From contig CAMLLU010000088.1 in assembly GCA_946480925.1 (NCBI GenBank), forward strand, positions 1 through 19,941: a stretch of DNA of 19,941 nt, given 5' to 3'. Source of the DNA: an uncultured Rivibacter sp. (GTDB lineage Bacteria > Pseudomonadota > Gammaproteobacteria > Burkholderiales > Burkholderiaceae). Both the position numbers and the translations under genes were made by a program. Position 1 is the first letter of the stretch, and each line of letters begins with the position of its first letter. Below, piece after piece: positions 7,876 through 15,054 of the stretch. Under the pieces are notes generated by a model. That model saw only the letters and a program-made list of their open reading frames with translations, did not search any database and was not told where the DNA came from.

Positions 7876-9222
7876 ATGAAGACGATTCCCATCCGCGGTG
7901 TGCCATTGGCCGCCGCTTCACAAGCCGCGTTGCTGGCAAAGCCGCAGTTGGTACCTCCGCCATGGCGCCTCTCCTGGCTCTTTGCCGCACCTCACCGCCT
8001 CACCTTTGCCGCAGCCACGTTGATGCTGGCCGGCAGCGCCCTGTGGTGGGCCCTGGCCATGCTGGCTCGCGCTCAAGGTGTGGCACTGCCATGGGCGCTG
8101 CCGCCGGCGCTGGCGCACGGCCTCGTCATGAGCCTGGGCTTCATGCCCTTGTTCTTCGCCGGCTTCCTGTTTACGGCCGGCCCCAAGTGGCTGGGCCAGC
8201 CGCCCGTCGAAGCGCAGGCCTTGCTGCCGCCCGTGCTGGCCATGCTGGCGGGCTGGGCGGTGTTCGGCATGGGGGTGCATGCGCGTGATGCGGCCTTCGG
8301 GCAGCTTTTCGGCGCGCTGGGCCTGTGCGCGGTGACGGTGGGCTGGACGGGCATGCTGCGCCGGTTCGTGCGGCTGCTGCGCACCAGCCCGGTGGCCGAC
8401 CAGACGCATGCGCGCGTCATCGCCGTGGCCAGCCTGCTGGGCGCGGCTGCACTGTGGGTGGCCACGCTCGGCCTCGTGACCGGTGCCTTCGACGTGGTTC
8501 GCGCCGCAGTGCAGCTGGCGCTGTGGGGCTTCGTCGGTGTGGTGTACCTCGCGGTGGCACACCGCATGATCCCGTTCTTCACCGCATCGGCCTTGCCCGT
8601 GCTCGATGCCTGGCGGCCGATGTGGCTGCTGTGGGTCTTCGTGAGCGTGCTCGGCCTGGAGGCCGCCTTCGCCGTGGCAGAAACCTGGTGGTGGCCGCTG
8701 CCCGTGGCGCTGCGCGTGGCGCAGGTGGTGTTGGAGGTTTGTGCCGGGGCCGCGCTGCTGGCACTGGCCGTGCGCTGGGGCCTCGTGCAAAGCCTGAAGG
8801 TGCGCCTGCTGGCCATGCTGCACCTGGGCTTCGTGTGGCTGGGCCTCGCGCTGCTGCTGGCCGGCGTGTCGCACGGGCTCATGGTGGCCAGCGGCAATGC
8901 GCTGTCGCTCGGGCTGGCGCCGCTGCATGCCTACACCATGGGCTTTCTCGGCTCCACGCTGGTGGCCATGGTCACGCGCGTGAGCTGCGGCCATGGCGGC
9001 CGCACGCTCGCGGCCGACGACTTCGTGTGGCGCTTGTTCTGGCTGCTGCAGTTCGCGGTGGCCGCGCGCGTGGTGGCCGCGGCAATGGCGAGCTTCGGTG
9101 CCCATGGTGCCGACGCATGGATGGCGCTGGCCGCGCTGGGCTGGGCCGCCTGCTGCGCGGCCTGGGCGCTGCGCTACGGCCGCTGGTACGGCAGGCCGCG
9201 GCTCGACGGCAAGCCGGGCTGA
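7876..9222 (+). CDS. nnrS: NnrS family membrane protein
   Basis: The 448-residue protein is almost entirely hydrophobic, with about 12 predicted membrane segments. It carries NnrS hallmarks: AHGLVMSLGFMPLFFAGFLF (His81), AVAHRMIPFFTASALP (His229) and HAYTMGFLGSTLVAMVTRVS (His351). NnrS proteins are haem/copper-containing inner-membrane proteins linked to denitrification and relief of nitric-oxide stress, and are usually controlled by NO- or oxygen-sensing FNR-family regulators; a matching box lies just upstream. There is no clear ribosome-binding site before ATG 7876; GTG 7900 is an alternative start but has no better one. The gap to ubiU (58 bases) contains another FNR-like box, so the two may be separately promoted. 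Confidence 0.95.
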   Translation: MKTIPIRGVPLAAASQAALLAKPQLVPPPWRLSWLFAAPHRLTFAAATLMLAGSALWWALAMLARAQGVALPWALPPALAHGLVMSLGFMPLFFAGFLFTAGPKWLGQPPVEAQALLPPVLAMLAGWAVFGMGVHARDAAFGQLFGALGLCAVTVGWTGMLRRFVRLLRTSPVADQTHARVIAVASLLGAAALWVATLGLVTGAFDVVRAAVQLALWGFVGVVYLAVAHRMIPFFTASALPVLDAWRPMWLLWVFVSVLGLEAAFAVAETWWWPLPVALRVAQVVLEVCAGAALLALAVRWGLVQSLKVRLLAMLHLGFVWLGLALLLAGVSHGLMVASGNALSLGLAPLHAYTMGFLGSTLVAMVTRVSCGHGGRTLAADDFVWRLFWLLQFAVAARVVAAAMASFGAHGADAWMALAALGWAACCAAWALRYGRWYGRPRLDGKPG

Positions 9223-9229
9223 ACACTGT

Positions 9230-9243
9230 TTGACCCTCCGCAA
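9230..9243 (+). promoter_or_regulatory. degenerate FNR/DNR-type box upstream of ubiU
   Basis: TTGAC-CCTC-CGCAA keeps the left half-site and the CAA of the right half. The same CGCAA right half occurs in the box at 16101. Its centre lies 44.5 bases before the ubiU ATG, and the hexamer TAGAGT (9266-9271) sits exactly where a class II -10 should be (4 of 6 to TATAAT). The predicted transcript start would be about 9278, three bases before the ATG. Confidence 0.6.
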
Positions 9244-9280
9244 CCTCACACGGCCCGTGCGCACCTAGAGTGCGCCGGCC

Positions 9281-10309
9281 ATGCAAGACGACAAGCACAA
9301 CAACACCGGCAAACCCGAGCTCGTGTGCCCCGCCGGCTCGCTGCGCGCGCTGCAACTGGCGGTAGACGCCGGCGCCGACGCGGTGTACCTGGGCCTGAAG
9401 AACGCCACCAACGCGCGCAACTTCGCCGGCCTCAACTTCGACGACCAGCAGCTGCGCGAAGGCGTGGCCTATGCCCATGCGCGAGGTGCCAAGGTGCTGA
9501 TGGCCTTGAACACCTATGCACGTGCCGATGACGAGGCCACGTGGTACGCCGCAGTCGATGCCGCGGTGGCGCTCGGTGCCGACGCACTGATCTGCGCCGA
9601 CACCGCGGTAATGGGCCATGCGCACAAGCACCACCCGGCGCTGCGGCTGCACCTTTCTGTGCAGGCCTCGGCCACCAGCTACGAAGCCATTGCCTTCTAC
9701 CGCCGCCATTACGGCGTGCAACGCGCGGTGCTGCCGCGCGTGCTCACGCTGTCGCAAGTGGGGTACGTGCTGTGCCACACCGACGTGGAGATCGAAGTGT
9801 TCGGCTTCGGCAGCCTGTGCGTCATGGTCGAAGGGCGCTGCGCGCTCTCTTCATATGCCACGGGCCAGTCGCCCAACAACGCTGGCGTGTGCTCGCCGCC
9901 TTCGGCCGTGCGCTGGCACGACACGCGCCAAGGCGTGGAAGCACGCCTGAACGGCCTGCTGATCGACCGCTATGCGGCCAACGAACCGCGCGGCTACCCC
10001 ACGCTGTGCAAGGGCCGCTTCAACGTGAACGGCCAACGCGACTACGCGCTCGAAGAGCCCACCAGCCTCAACACGCTGGCCGTCCTGCCCGAGCTGGTGC
10101 GCATGGGTGTGCGGGCCATCAAGATCGAAGGGCGGCAACGCAGCCCGACCTACGTGCAGCAGGTCACCCGCGTGTGGCGCGCCGCCATCGACTCGGCCGC
10201 CGCGGCGCCGGACCGCTACCGCGTGCTGCCCGAGTGGACGGCAACGCTGGGCCACCTGGCTGAAGGCCAGCAGCACACGCTGGGCGCGCTGGACAGGCCA
10301 TGGAGATGA
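9281..10309 (+). CDS. ubiU: UbiU, O2-independent ubiquinone biosynthesis protein (U32 peptidase family)
   Basis: The 342-residue protein has the U32 fold start (ELVCPAGSLRALQLAVDAGADAVYLG) and FGFGSLCVMVEGRC. Cys180, Cys187, Cys204 and Cys243 are spaced 7, 17 and 39 residues apart, which is the spacing of the four 4Fe-4S ligands of E. coli UbiU (169/176/193/232). UbiU works with UbiV as a heterodimer in the hydroxylation steps that make ubiquinone without oxygen, using prephenate-derived oxygen. Start at ATG 9281; the sequence before it lacks a Shine-Dalgarno motif. The U32 label alone would suggest a protease, but adjacent ubiV and ubiT and the exact Cys spacing fix the call. It opens the ubiUVT set. 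Confidence 0.95.
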   Translation: MQDDKHNNTGKPELVCPAGSLRALQLAVDAGADAVYLGLKNATNARNFAGLNFDDQQLREGVAYAHARGAKVLMALNTYARADDEATWYAAVDAAVALGADALICADTAVMGHAHKHHPALRLHLSVQASATSYEAIAFYRRHYGVQRAVLPRVLTLSQVGYVLCHTDVEIEVFGFGSLCVMVEGRCALSSYATGQSPNNAGVCSPPSAVRWHDTRQGVEARLNGLLIDRYAANEPRGYPTLCKGRFNVNGQRDYALEEPTSLNTLAVLPELVRMGVRAIKIEGRQRSPTYVQQVTRVWRAAIDSAAAAPDRYRVLPEWTATLGHLAEGQQHTLGALDRPWR

Positions 10310-10326
10310 CGCCCGGCACCGCATGG

Positions 10327-10356
10327 GCTCCCTCTCCCGCCAGCGGGAGAGGGAGC
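10327..10356. repeat. REP-like perfect inverted repeat between ubiU and ubiV
   Basis: GCTCCCTCTCCCGC and GCGGGAGAGGGAGC are perfect 14-base complements separated by CA, forming a very stable hairpin. Elements with this CCCTCTCCCGC core are, as I recall, dispersed in many beta- and gammaproteobacterial genomes. It lies inside an expected operon, 17 bases after the ubiU stop and 35 before ubiV, so it could attenuate transcription or stabilise the ubiU 3' end. Confidence 0.85.
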
Positions 10357-10390
10357 GCTTCGCTGGCCCGCAGCGCAATGGAAGGCTGAC

Positions 10391-11314
10391 ATGACGGATC
10401 TCGCCACGAACTCTCAACGCATGGCCCTGACCGTGGGGCCGGTCCTTTACTACTGGCCGCGCGAGACGCTGCTGCACTTCTATGCCGAGGTGGCAGAGTC
10501 CGCGGCCGACACCGTGGTGCTCGGCGAGGTGGTGTGCTCACGCCGGCACGAGATGCAGCTGGCCGACTGGCTTTCGCTCGCGCGCGACCTGCGCAGCGCC
10601 GGCAAGGAGGTGGTGCTGGCCACGCAGGCCTTGATCGAGTCCGAAGCCGACCTGCGGCTCTTGCGACGCATCGTCGAGCAGGGCGATTTCGCCGTGGAAG
10701 CCGGTGATGCTTCTGCGCTCAACGTGCTGGTGGAGGCAGGCGCGAAGTTCGTGCTCGGGCCGCACATCAACGTCTACAGCCGCGCAGCACTCGTGGAGCA
10801 CACCATGGCGGGCGCCATGCGCTGGGTGGCGCCGGTGGAGCTGCCGTTGCATGGCATTGGCCGCACCAACGCGCCACGGCCGGTGCTGCCCACCGAGGTG
10901 TTTGCGTGGGGCCGCCTGCCGCTGGCGTTTTCGGCGCGGTGCTTCACCGCGCGGCACCACCGCCTCTCGAAAGACCAATGCGGCTTTCGCTGCCGCGACG
11001 ATGCAGACGGCCTGCTGCTGGCCACCACCGACGAGCAGCCGTTTCTCGTGCTCAACGGAATCCAGACGCAATCGGCCGCCACGCAATGCCTCGTGACCGA
11101 GCGCGAGGCACTGCTCGCGGCCGGCGTGACGCGCCTGCGCCTGTCACCGTCGTCGGTGCGCTTCGCCGAAGTGCTGCACACCTTCGACCGCGTGATGAAC
11201 CACGGCGCCAGCGCCGACGCCGCACTGGTGACGCTGGACGCCCTGGCCTTGCCCGGCGGCCTGGCCGACGGCTTTGCACGCGCACGCGCCGGCCTCGAAT
11301 GGAGCCACGCATGA
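10391..11314 (+). CDS. ubiV: UbiV, O2-independent ubiquinone biosynthesis protein (U32 peptidase family)
   Basis: The 307-residue protein is a short U32-family member (LTVGPVLYYWPRETLLHFYA; VVLGEVVCSRRHEM). Cys49 plus Cys184, Cys197 and Cys201 match the E. coli UbiV 4Fe-4S pattern (C39, then C180-x12-C193-x3-C197), with the last three identically spaced. It pairs with UbiU for anaerobic hydroxylation of ubiquinone precursors. Start ATG 10391 is preceded by GGAAGG (10380-10385) at good spacing. The stop overlaps ubiT as ATGA (11311-11314). An 81-base gap with a strong hairpin separates it from ubiU, which is longer than usual for genes whose products form a dimer. Confidence 0.95.
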   Translation: MTDLATNSQRMALTVGPVLYYWPRETLLHFYAEVAESAADTVVLGEVVCSRRHEMQLADWLSLARDLRSAGKEVVLATQALIESEADLRLLRRIVEQGDFAVEAGDASALNVLVEAGAKFVLGPHINVYSRAALVEHTMAGAMRWVAPVELPLHGIGRTNAPRPVLPTEVFAWGRLPLAFSARCFTARHHRLSKDQCGFRCRDDADGLLLATTDEQPFLVLNGIQTQSAATQCLVTEREALLAAGVTRLRLSPSSVRFAEVLHTFDRVMNHGASADAALVTLDALALPGGLADGFARARAGLEWSHA

Positions 11315-11733
11315 TCGACGCTGCCGTGTTGCAAGGCTTGGCCCTGCGCGTGCGACCGCTGCTGAGCCGCCTGCCGATGCAGCCCCCGGCCCAACTGTTG
11401 GCCCTGGCCCTGAACCGGTGGTTGCTGCCGCGCCTGCCGGCGGACGCGCACGCGGCGCTGGCACAGCGCACGGTGGAAGTGGCGGTCACCGACCTCGGGT
11501 TGGCGCTGCGGCTTCAGCTGCGGCCAGCCCCGGGAGGCTTCGTGCTGGCGCCTTCGGGCAGTGCAGTGGCCCTGCGAATCGCGGCAGATGCGCCGACGTA
11601 CTGGCGGCTGCTACGCGGGGAAGACGATGCAGACCGGTTGTTCTTCGAGCGGGCGCTGGTGATGGAGGGGGATACGGAGATGGGGCTGGTGTTGAAGAAC
11701 ACGCTGGATGCGATGGGGCCGGTGTGGGGGTGA
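11311..11733 (+). CDS. ubiT: UbiT, SCP2-domain accessory factor of anaerobic ubiquinone biosynthesis
   Basis: The 140-residue protein overlaps ubiV by ATGA. Residues about 45-130 form a sterol-carrier-protein-2-like domain; the block RLFFERALVMEGDTEMGL near the end is the UbiT/UbiJ-type signature (LVIEGDTELGL). The N-terminal helix region (PLLSRLPMQPPAQLLALALN) is also typical. UbiT is thought to bind ubiquinone intermediates and to replace UbiJ in the pathway when oxygen is absent. Last gene of ubiUVT. Confidence 0.92.
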   Translation: MIDAAVLQGLALRVRPLLSRLPMQPPAQLLALALNRWLLPRLPADAHAALAQRTVEVAVTDLGLALRLQLRPAPGGFVLAPSGSAVALRIAADAPTYWRLLRGEDDADRLFFERALVMEGDTEMGLVLKNTLDAMGPVWG

Positions 11734-11943
11734 GGGCCGGAGGCGGGGTTGGAGCGGGACGAAGGCGGCTTGAGGCTGGGTGCTGCCGGTCGATCCTGGC
11801 TACCGAATGACGTTGGCCGACGAGACCGGCCGGAGAGAGCTTGTCGAGGCGATGGGCCGCTCCACCTCGAGACTTGACGTTCACGAGCCGGTCCGCGATT
11901 TGTGGCGTCACAGCTACGCGCGCAGCAGCGGTGCGGTGCGGCG
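11734..11943. other. intergenic region after ubiT
   Basis: I see no credible gene here. A 61-codon frame at 11780-11965 has no ribosome-binding site and unremarkable composition. The first 60 bases are very G-rich on the + strand. It marks the left edge of the two-gene region that interrupts the anaerobic gene cluster. Confidence 0.45.
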
Positions 11944-11968
11944 CTGTCATGGGCTAGCCCTCTGACAG
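11944..11968. promoter_or_regulatory. operator-like dyad upstream of the 11991 gene
   Basis: CTGTCA-T-GGGCT|AGCCC-TC-TGACAG is a near-perfect 25-base inverted repeat with arms of 11 matching bases, centred on the exact palindrome GGGCTAGCCC (11951-11960). It ends 12 bases before the ribosome-binding site of the next gene, a position suited to a repressor operator or an mRNA hairpin limiting translation. Confidence 0.6.
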
Positions 11969-11990
11969 AATGTGTGCAGCGGAGGAGAAG

Positions 11991-13286
11991 ATGCACACTA
12001 CGCTAATCACGATCGCCAGCAAGTTGAACGCTCTGGCTTCCCACATCCAGAGCACTGTCCCGAATGACGAACCCTGGGGCAACGCTCACAACGCCTGGAA
12101 TCTTCCGGGCCTCACGCGCGTCGAACTGGTCGAAGAGACTCAGGCACTCGCTTGGCTGATCGAAGAACGTGGCAAGGAAGACATCGGTGCTGCCGAGACG
12201 CGGCTGAACGACTATGTGCGCCGTCTTGAGCACCTTCGTGCTCATACTGTGGGCCAGTTCTGGGGCGGGAATGGCGGGCAGGCCGCGTCGGTCTACATGC
12301 TGACGCTCGACGCATTGCGAAGGGCTCTCGTCCCGGCGCTCCAAGAGGACGAGCCGGCCAAGGCCGCTGCAACTCTGAGAAAGCTCACGACTCAGCTTCG
12401 CGGCATGGAGGCCCGCCTCACTGCGCTTGATCCGCGCACGACTACGTTGGGCGGTATGGTTGAGCGAATCGAGAAGGCCTACAACGCTGCTGACCAGTTG
12501 CCAGCCGACTTGGAGTCGCTCTCAGAAGCGCGAGCGAGCGTCGAGGAATTGCTTCGCTTAGCGACGGGCGATCAAGGCGAACTCGTTCGCATCGTAGGTG
12601 CCGCCAAGGACAGGGACGACGATCTGAAGGGCATTGCGGACCAAGCGGCCGCGGTGTTGGAGAAATGCGAGCGGGCCTACTCCGCGTCTACAAGCGTGGG
12701 GCTTGCTGCCGCCTTCAGCGAACGATCCAAGTCCCTTTCATGGTCCATGTGGGTGTGGGTAGGTGGCCTCGTTGCGGCGCTGGGATTGGGAAGTGTCTTC
12801 GGGACCAACCAGCTGCGCTCTTTGACGGACCTACTGAAGACGCCTGGCGCGGAGTTGACCGTGATAGTGTTGAACTTACTGCTGGCAATGCTCTCAGTCG
12901 CGGCGCCAGTGTGGTTCGCGTGGCTGGCTACGAAGCAGATCGGGCAGCGGTTCCGGTTGGCTGAAGATTACGCGTTCAAGGCATCCATCTCCCGCGCCTA
13001 CGAAGGCTATCGCCAGGAGGCGCATCGCATCGATGAAGACCTAGAAGCTCGCCTTCTGGAGTCCGCGTTGACGCGGCTTGACGAACAGCCGCTTCGCCTG
13101 GTTGAAGGCGACAGCCATGGCAGCCCCTGGCATGAGCTTGCTTCGTCTGATCTCGTGAAGGAGGCAATGCGTGCAGTGCCAGGGTTCGCCGGGCAGATTA
13201 GGGAACTGGCGGCCAAGGCGGTAAGCGCTGCGACGCCGCGCACGGCTAAGTCTGCTGCCACGTCGGCCGTTGACAATGCTGAGTAG
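11991..13286 (+). CDS. unrecognised two-TM membrane protein with helical cytoplasmic domains
   Basis: The 431-residue protein belongs to no family I recognise. Residues 1-250 are hydrophilic and largely helical, with coiled-coil character (PAKAAATLRKLTTQLRGMEA; LPADLESLSEARASVEELL). Two membrane segments follow at about 251-271 (WSMWVWVGGLVAALGLGSVFG) and 289-313 (LTVIVLNLLLAMLSVAAPVWFAWLA). A charged helical tail (QRFRLAEDYAFKASISRAYE; GYRQEAHRIDEDLEARLLES) completes it. Start chosen at ATG 11991 because GGAGG (11981-11985) sits five bases upstream; ATG 11970 is in frame but has none. The layout (cytoplasmic coiled-coil plus membrane hairpin) is seen in membrane-damaging or sensing proteins of defence systems, but nothing here proves such a role. 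Codon use looks less GC-biased than the flanking metabolic genes. Confidence 0.85.
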   Translation: MHTTLITIASKLNALASHIQSTVPNDEPWGNAHNAWNLPGLTRVELVEETQALAWLIEERGKEDIGAAETRLNDYVRRLEHLRAHTVGQFWGGNGGQAASVYMLTLDALRRALVPALQEDEPAKAAATLRKLTTQLRGMEARLTALDPRTTTLGGMVERIEKAYNAADQLPADLESLSEARASVEELLRLATGDQGELVRIVGAAKDRDDDLKGIADQAAAVLEKCERAYSASTSVGLAAAFSERSKSLSWSMWVWVGGLVAALGLGSVFGTNQLRSLTDLLKTPGAELTVIVLNLLLAMLSVAAPVWFAWLATKQIGQRFRLAEDYAFKASISRAYEGYRQEAHRIDEDLEARLLESALTRLDEQPLRLVEGDSHGSPWHELASSDLVKEAMRAVPGFAGQIRELAAKAVSAATPRTAKSAATSAVDNAE

Positions 13287-13609
13287 GACTCTGCGCAGCG
13301 GGCGATTGGCACCACGCCGGTATTAGCCCCGTAGCACGCCCAACAATCGCCTGGTGCGCCCCGCTCCGGCTACTCGCAGGGACCGTGGAACGGACCTGCG
13401 CAGTGCTCGCACAGCGCATGACGCTTCCATGTTCCGAGACTGTGACTCGCCAAGATCTGCCCAGAGCCGTCCTTAGTTGGCGAGGCCCCAGCATCGAAAG
13501 ACAGTTCACCGGCGCAGCTGTTGACTCGCAGTCGCGGCCAGCTCCGGGCGTTGGTCGCTTGCGCTTACAGCGGGCACTCCCGTTGCAAACACCTATCGAG
13601 ATCTCGGTC
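13287..13609. other. intergenic region with an asymmetric dyad
   Basis: This 323-base gap has no gene I can support, although the downstream frame is open from 13385. Near its left end AGCGG-GCGATTG (13297-13308) pairs with CAATCGC (13344-13350) and CCGCT (13361-13365), leaving ten bases bulged on one side. It could act as a terminator for the upstream gene, although no T tract follows. Confidence 0.45.
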
Positions 13610-14362
13610 ATGACTACAGCACCCGAAGCCCCACAGCAACCGCCTCCCGCTTGGGGAGAAGACCAACTGACTGCCTTCGTGCAACTCGGCGCGCAGGCTG
13701 CGTGGGCGTCATTCGTACAACCAGTGACGAGGCCGTGGTTTGAGAAGCTGCGAGAAATCGATTCGACGTACGTTGCCGCGCTCCGAGCGCTGAATGGGCC
13801 TACGCCAAACTTCTTTGAAGGCCTAATGCTCGCTTCTGCGCATGCAGCTTTTCGCGGCGCGGCGCAGTTCGCGCTTGAGGGGCGCACGTGCGAAGCAATG
13901 GTGCTACTTCGAAACTCCCTCGAGCATGCGATGTACGGGGTGCATTTCCATCGCAAACCGGAACTTATCGAAGTCTGGTCCAAGCGGGGTGACGGCGAGG
14001 CGCAGCGCAAAGCTGTGAAGAAGGCCTTCAAACCGACCGAGATGCTCGACGGCATCCACGCGCTGAATAACGCCATCGGTTCGCGCTGCAAGCATCTCTA
14101 CGAACTGACGATTGACATGGGCGCTCACCCCAATGAAGTGGGTTTCTATGGGCGACTGGAGATCGAGGACATGCCGGGCACGACCGACAAGAGCTTCAAG
14201 ATTAAGTATCTGGTGGGCGGAGACGCATCGCATCTGGCGACGCTCAGGAACGCCTGTCAGGTGGGTGTCTGCGTGCTCGAATGCTTCTGGCTCGTGTACC
14301 GGTATCGGTTCGACATCTTGCAGGTATCGTCAAAGATCGATGGGTTGAAGGCAGGCCTATAG
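13610..14362 (+). CDS. unrecognised helical protein (DUF5677/HEPN-like flavour)
   Basis: The 250-residue soluble protein starts at ATG 13610 (MTTAPEAPQQPPPAWGEDQL). The frame continues upstream to 13385, but those 75 codons have the look of non-coding sequence. Core helices read AFRGAAQFALEGRTCEAMVL, then LRNSLEHAMYGVHFH and ELIEVWSKR; the 'many helices with R.SLEHA..G..' pattern recalls DUF5677-type or HEPN-like proteins, some of which are RNases in conflict systems. That resemblance is weak and I assign no function. A later SRCKHLYELTIDMGAHPNEV stretch holds conserved-looking His/Cys. There is no strong ribosome-binding site. It shares the interrupted region with the membrane protein upstream but is 323 bases away, so it is not clearly co-transcribed. 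Confidence 0.72.
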   Translation: MTTAPEAPQQPPPAWGEDQLTAFVQLGAQAAWASFVQPVTRPWFEKLREIDSTYVAALRALNGPTPNFFEGLMLASAHAAFRGAAQFALEGRTCEAMVLLRNSLEHAMYGVHFHRKPELIEVWSKRGDGEAQRKAVKKAFKPTEMLDGIHALNNAIGSRCKHLYELTIDMGAHPNEVGFYGRLEIEDMPGTTDKSFKIKYLVGGDASHLATLRNACQVGVCVLECFWLVYRYRFDILQVSSKIDGLKAGL

Positions 14363-14692
14363 AGGTGGGAGCATCGCACCTGACCTGCCCACCCCGCCTG
14401 CGATCGCTCGCGATGAAAGGCTGCTTGCTCGGCCAGCCAATACCTGCTTAGGGTCGGGGGCGTGAGTAGGCGGACCGGAGCAGCGGTCACGCAGCCGAGG
14501 TCCGGCGAGACGGCGCCCGCGCACCTCCTGAGCGGCAGCAGCACCCCCAGGAGCCGTCGGCCGAGTGGCACGAGCCCACGGGCCTCAACGATCGCGATGT
14601 GTCCGACACCGTGAACTCGACGTTCGCGAGTGGCGGACCCCAACCGCTGCAGAGCCGCCCCACAAGCGCTCCGAACCGCGGAAACCCCGCAC
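14363..14692. other. intergenic region between convergent genes
   Basis: This 330-base stretch holds no supportable gene. Directly after the stop of the upstream gene, GGTGGG (14364-14369) can pair with CCCACC (14388-14393), a possible terminator. The segment ATCGC-TC-GCGAT lies a little further on. The right end runs into a C-rich tract continuing into the tail of the leftward DGC gene. It may contain decayed sequence left by the event that inserted the two unrecognised genes. Confidence 0.4.
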
Positions 14693-15054
14693 CTAACCCC
14701 CACACCCCCCACCACATCCACACCCACCCCGCCCAGCCGCCAACTGCGGCAGCCGCTCCACCAACTGCCCATACAACCCCTCCGCCTGCTCCGCATCGAA
14801 GTCCGTTGCTTCAAGGCGGCCAGGCAGCACGACAGCACGCAGCCGTCGATCGCGACCACGGTGCGGCCGGCTTCGAGCGCCTCCGTGGCCTTGCGCACGA
14901 GGCTGGGTACGTTGCCGCCCACGCCGGCTATGCACGACATCTCGGCCCGGCCTTCGCGGTCGAGCCTCACGGCCAGGTGGTTGGCCAGCTGCGCTGCGCT
15001 GGAACAGCCTGAGCAGGAATAGACGAGGGGCAGGTGGTCGCGGTCGTGAGGCAT
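14693..15054 (-). pseudogene. DGC-domain putative zinc-binding protein, apparently frameshifted by an internal loss
   Basis: From ATG 15054 the leftward frame gives LPLVYSCSGCSSAAQLANHL, AEMSCIAGVGG and VAIDGCVLSCCLAAL, a clear DGC-type protein with its Cys pairs. After codon 81 (about 14812) that frame turns to Arg/Trp/Gly-rich nonsense. The neighbouring frame instead continues plausibly as ATDFDAEQAEGLYGQLVERL and ends in a Cys/Gly tail at TAG 14693. In family members I recall, the DGC motif is followed by about 20 residues (H-x-L...GV-K) before the DFD-like helix; those appear to be missing. An out-of-frame deletion near 14812 would explain both. A sequencing error alone would not explain the missing residues. 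It overlaps the 3' end of the FmdE-like frame. Confidence 0.6.

Noticed and set aside
7918..9264. 448-codon open frame on the minus strand across nnrS
   Set aside because: Shadow frame rich in Gln/His/Arg; the + strand shows a well-formed NnrS membrane protein.
11780..11965. 61-codon gene between ubiT and the membrane-protein gene
   Set aside because: No ribosome-binding site, no recognisable features, and it overlaps the palindromic regulatory dyad.
13297..13365. Integron attC-like recombination site after the membrane-protein gene (GCCCAAC at 13338 plus an asymmetric dyad)
   Set aside because: GCCCAAC fits the RYYYAAC box, but I found no partner GTTRRRY within the next 250 bases, so the pairing that defines attC is missing.
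14363..14692. tRNA or attachment site marking insertion of the two unrecognised genes
   Set aside because: No cloverleaf-like segment and no direct repeat flanking 11734-14692 that I could find by eye.
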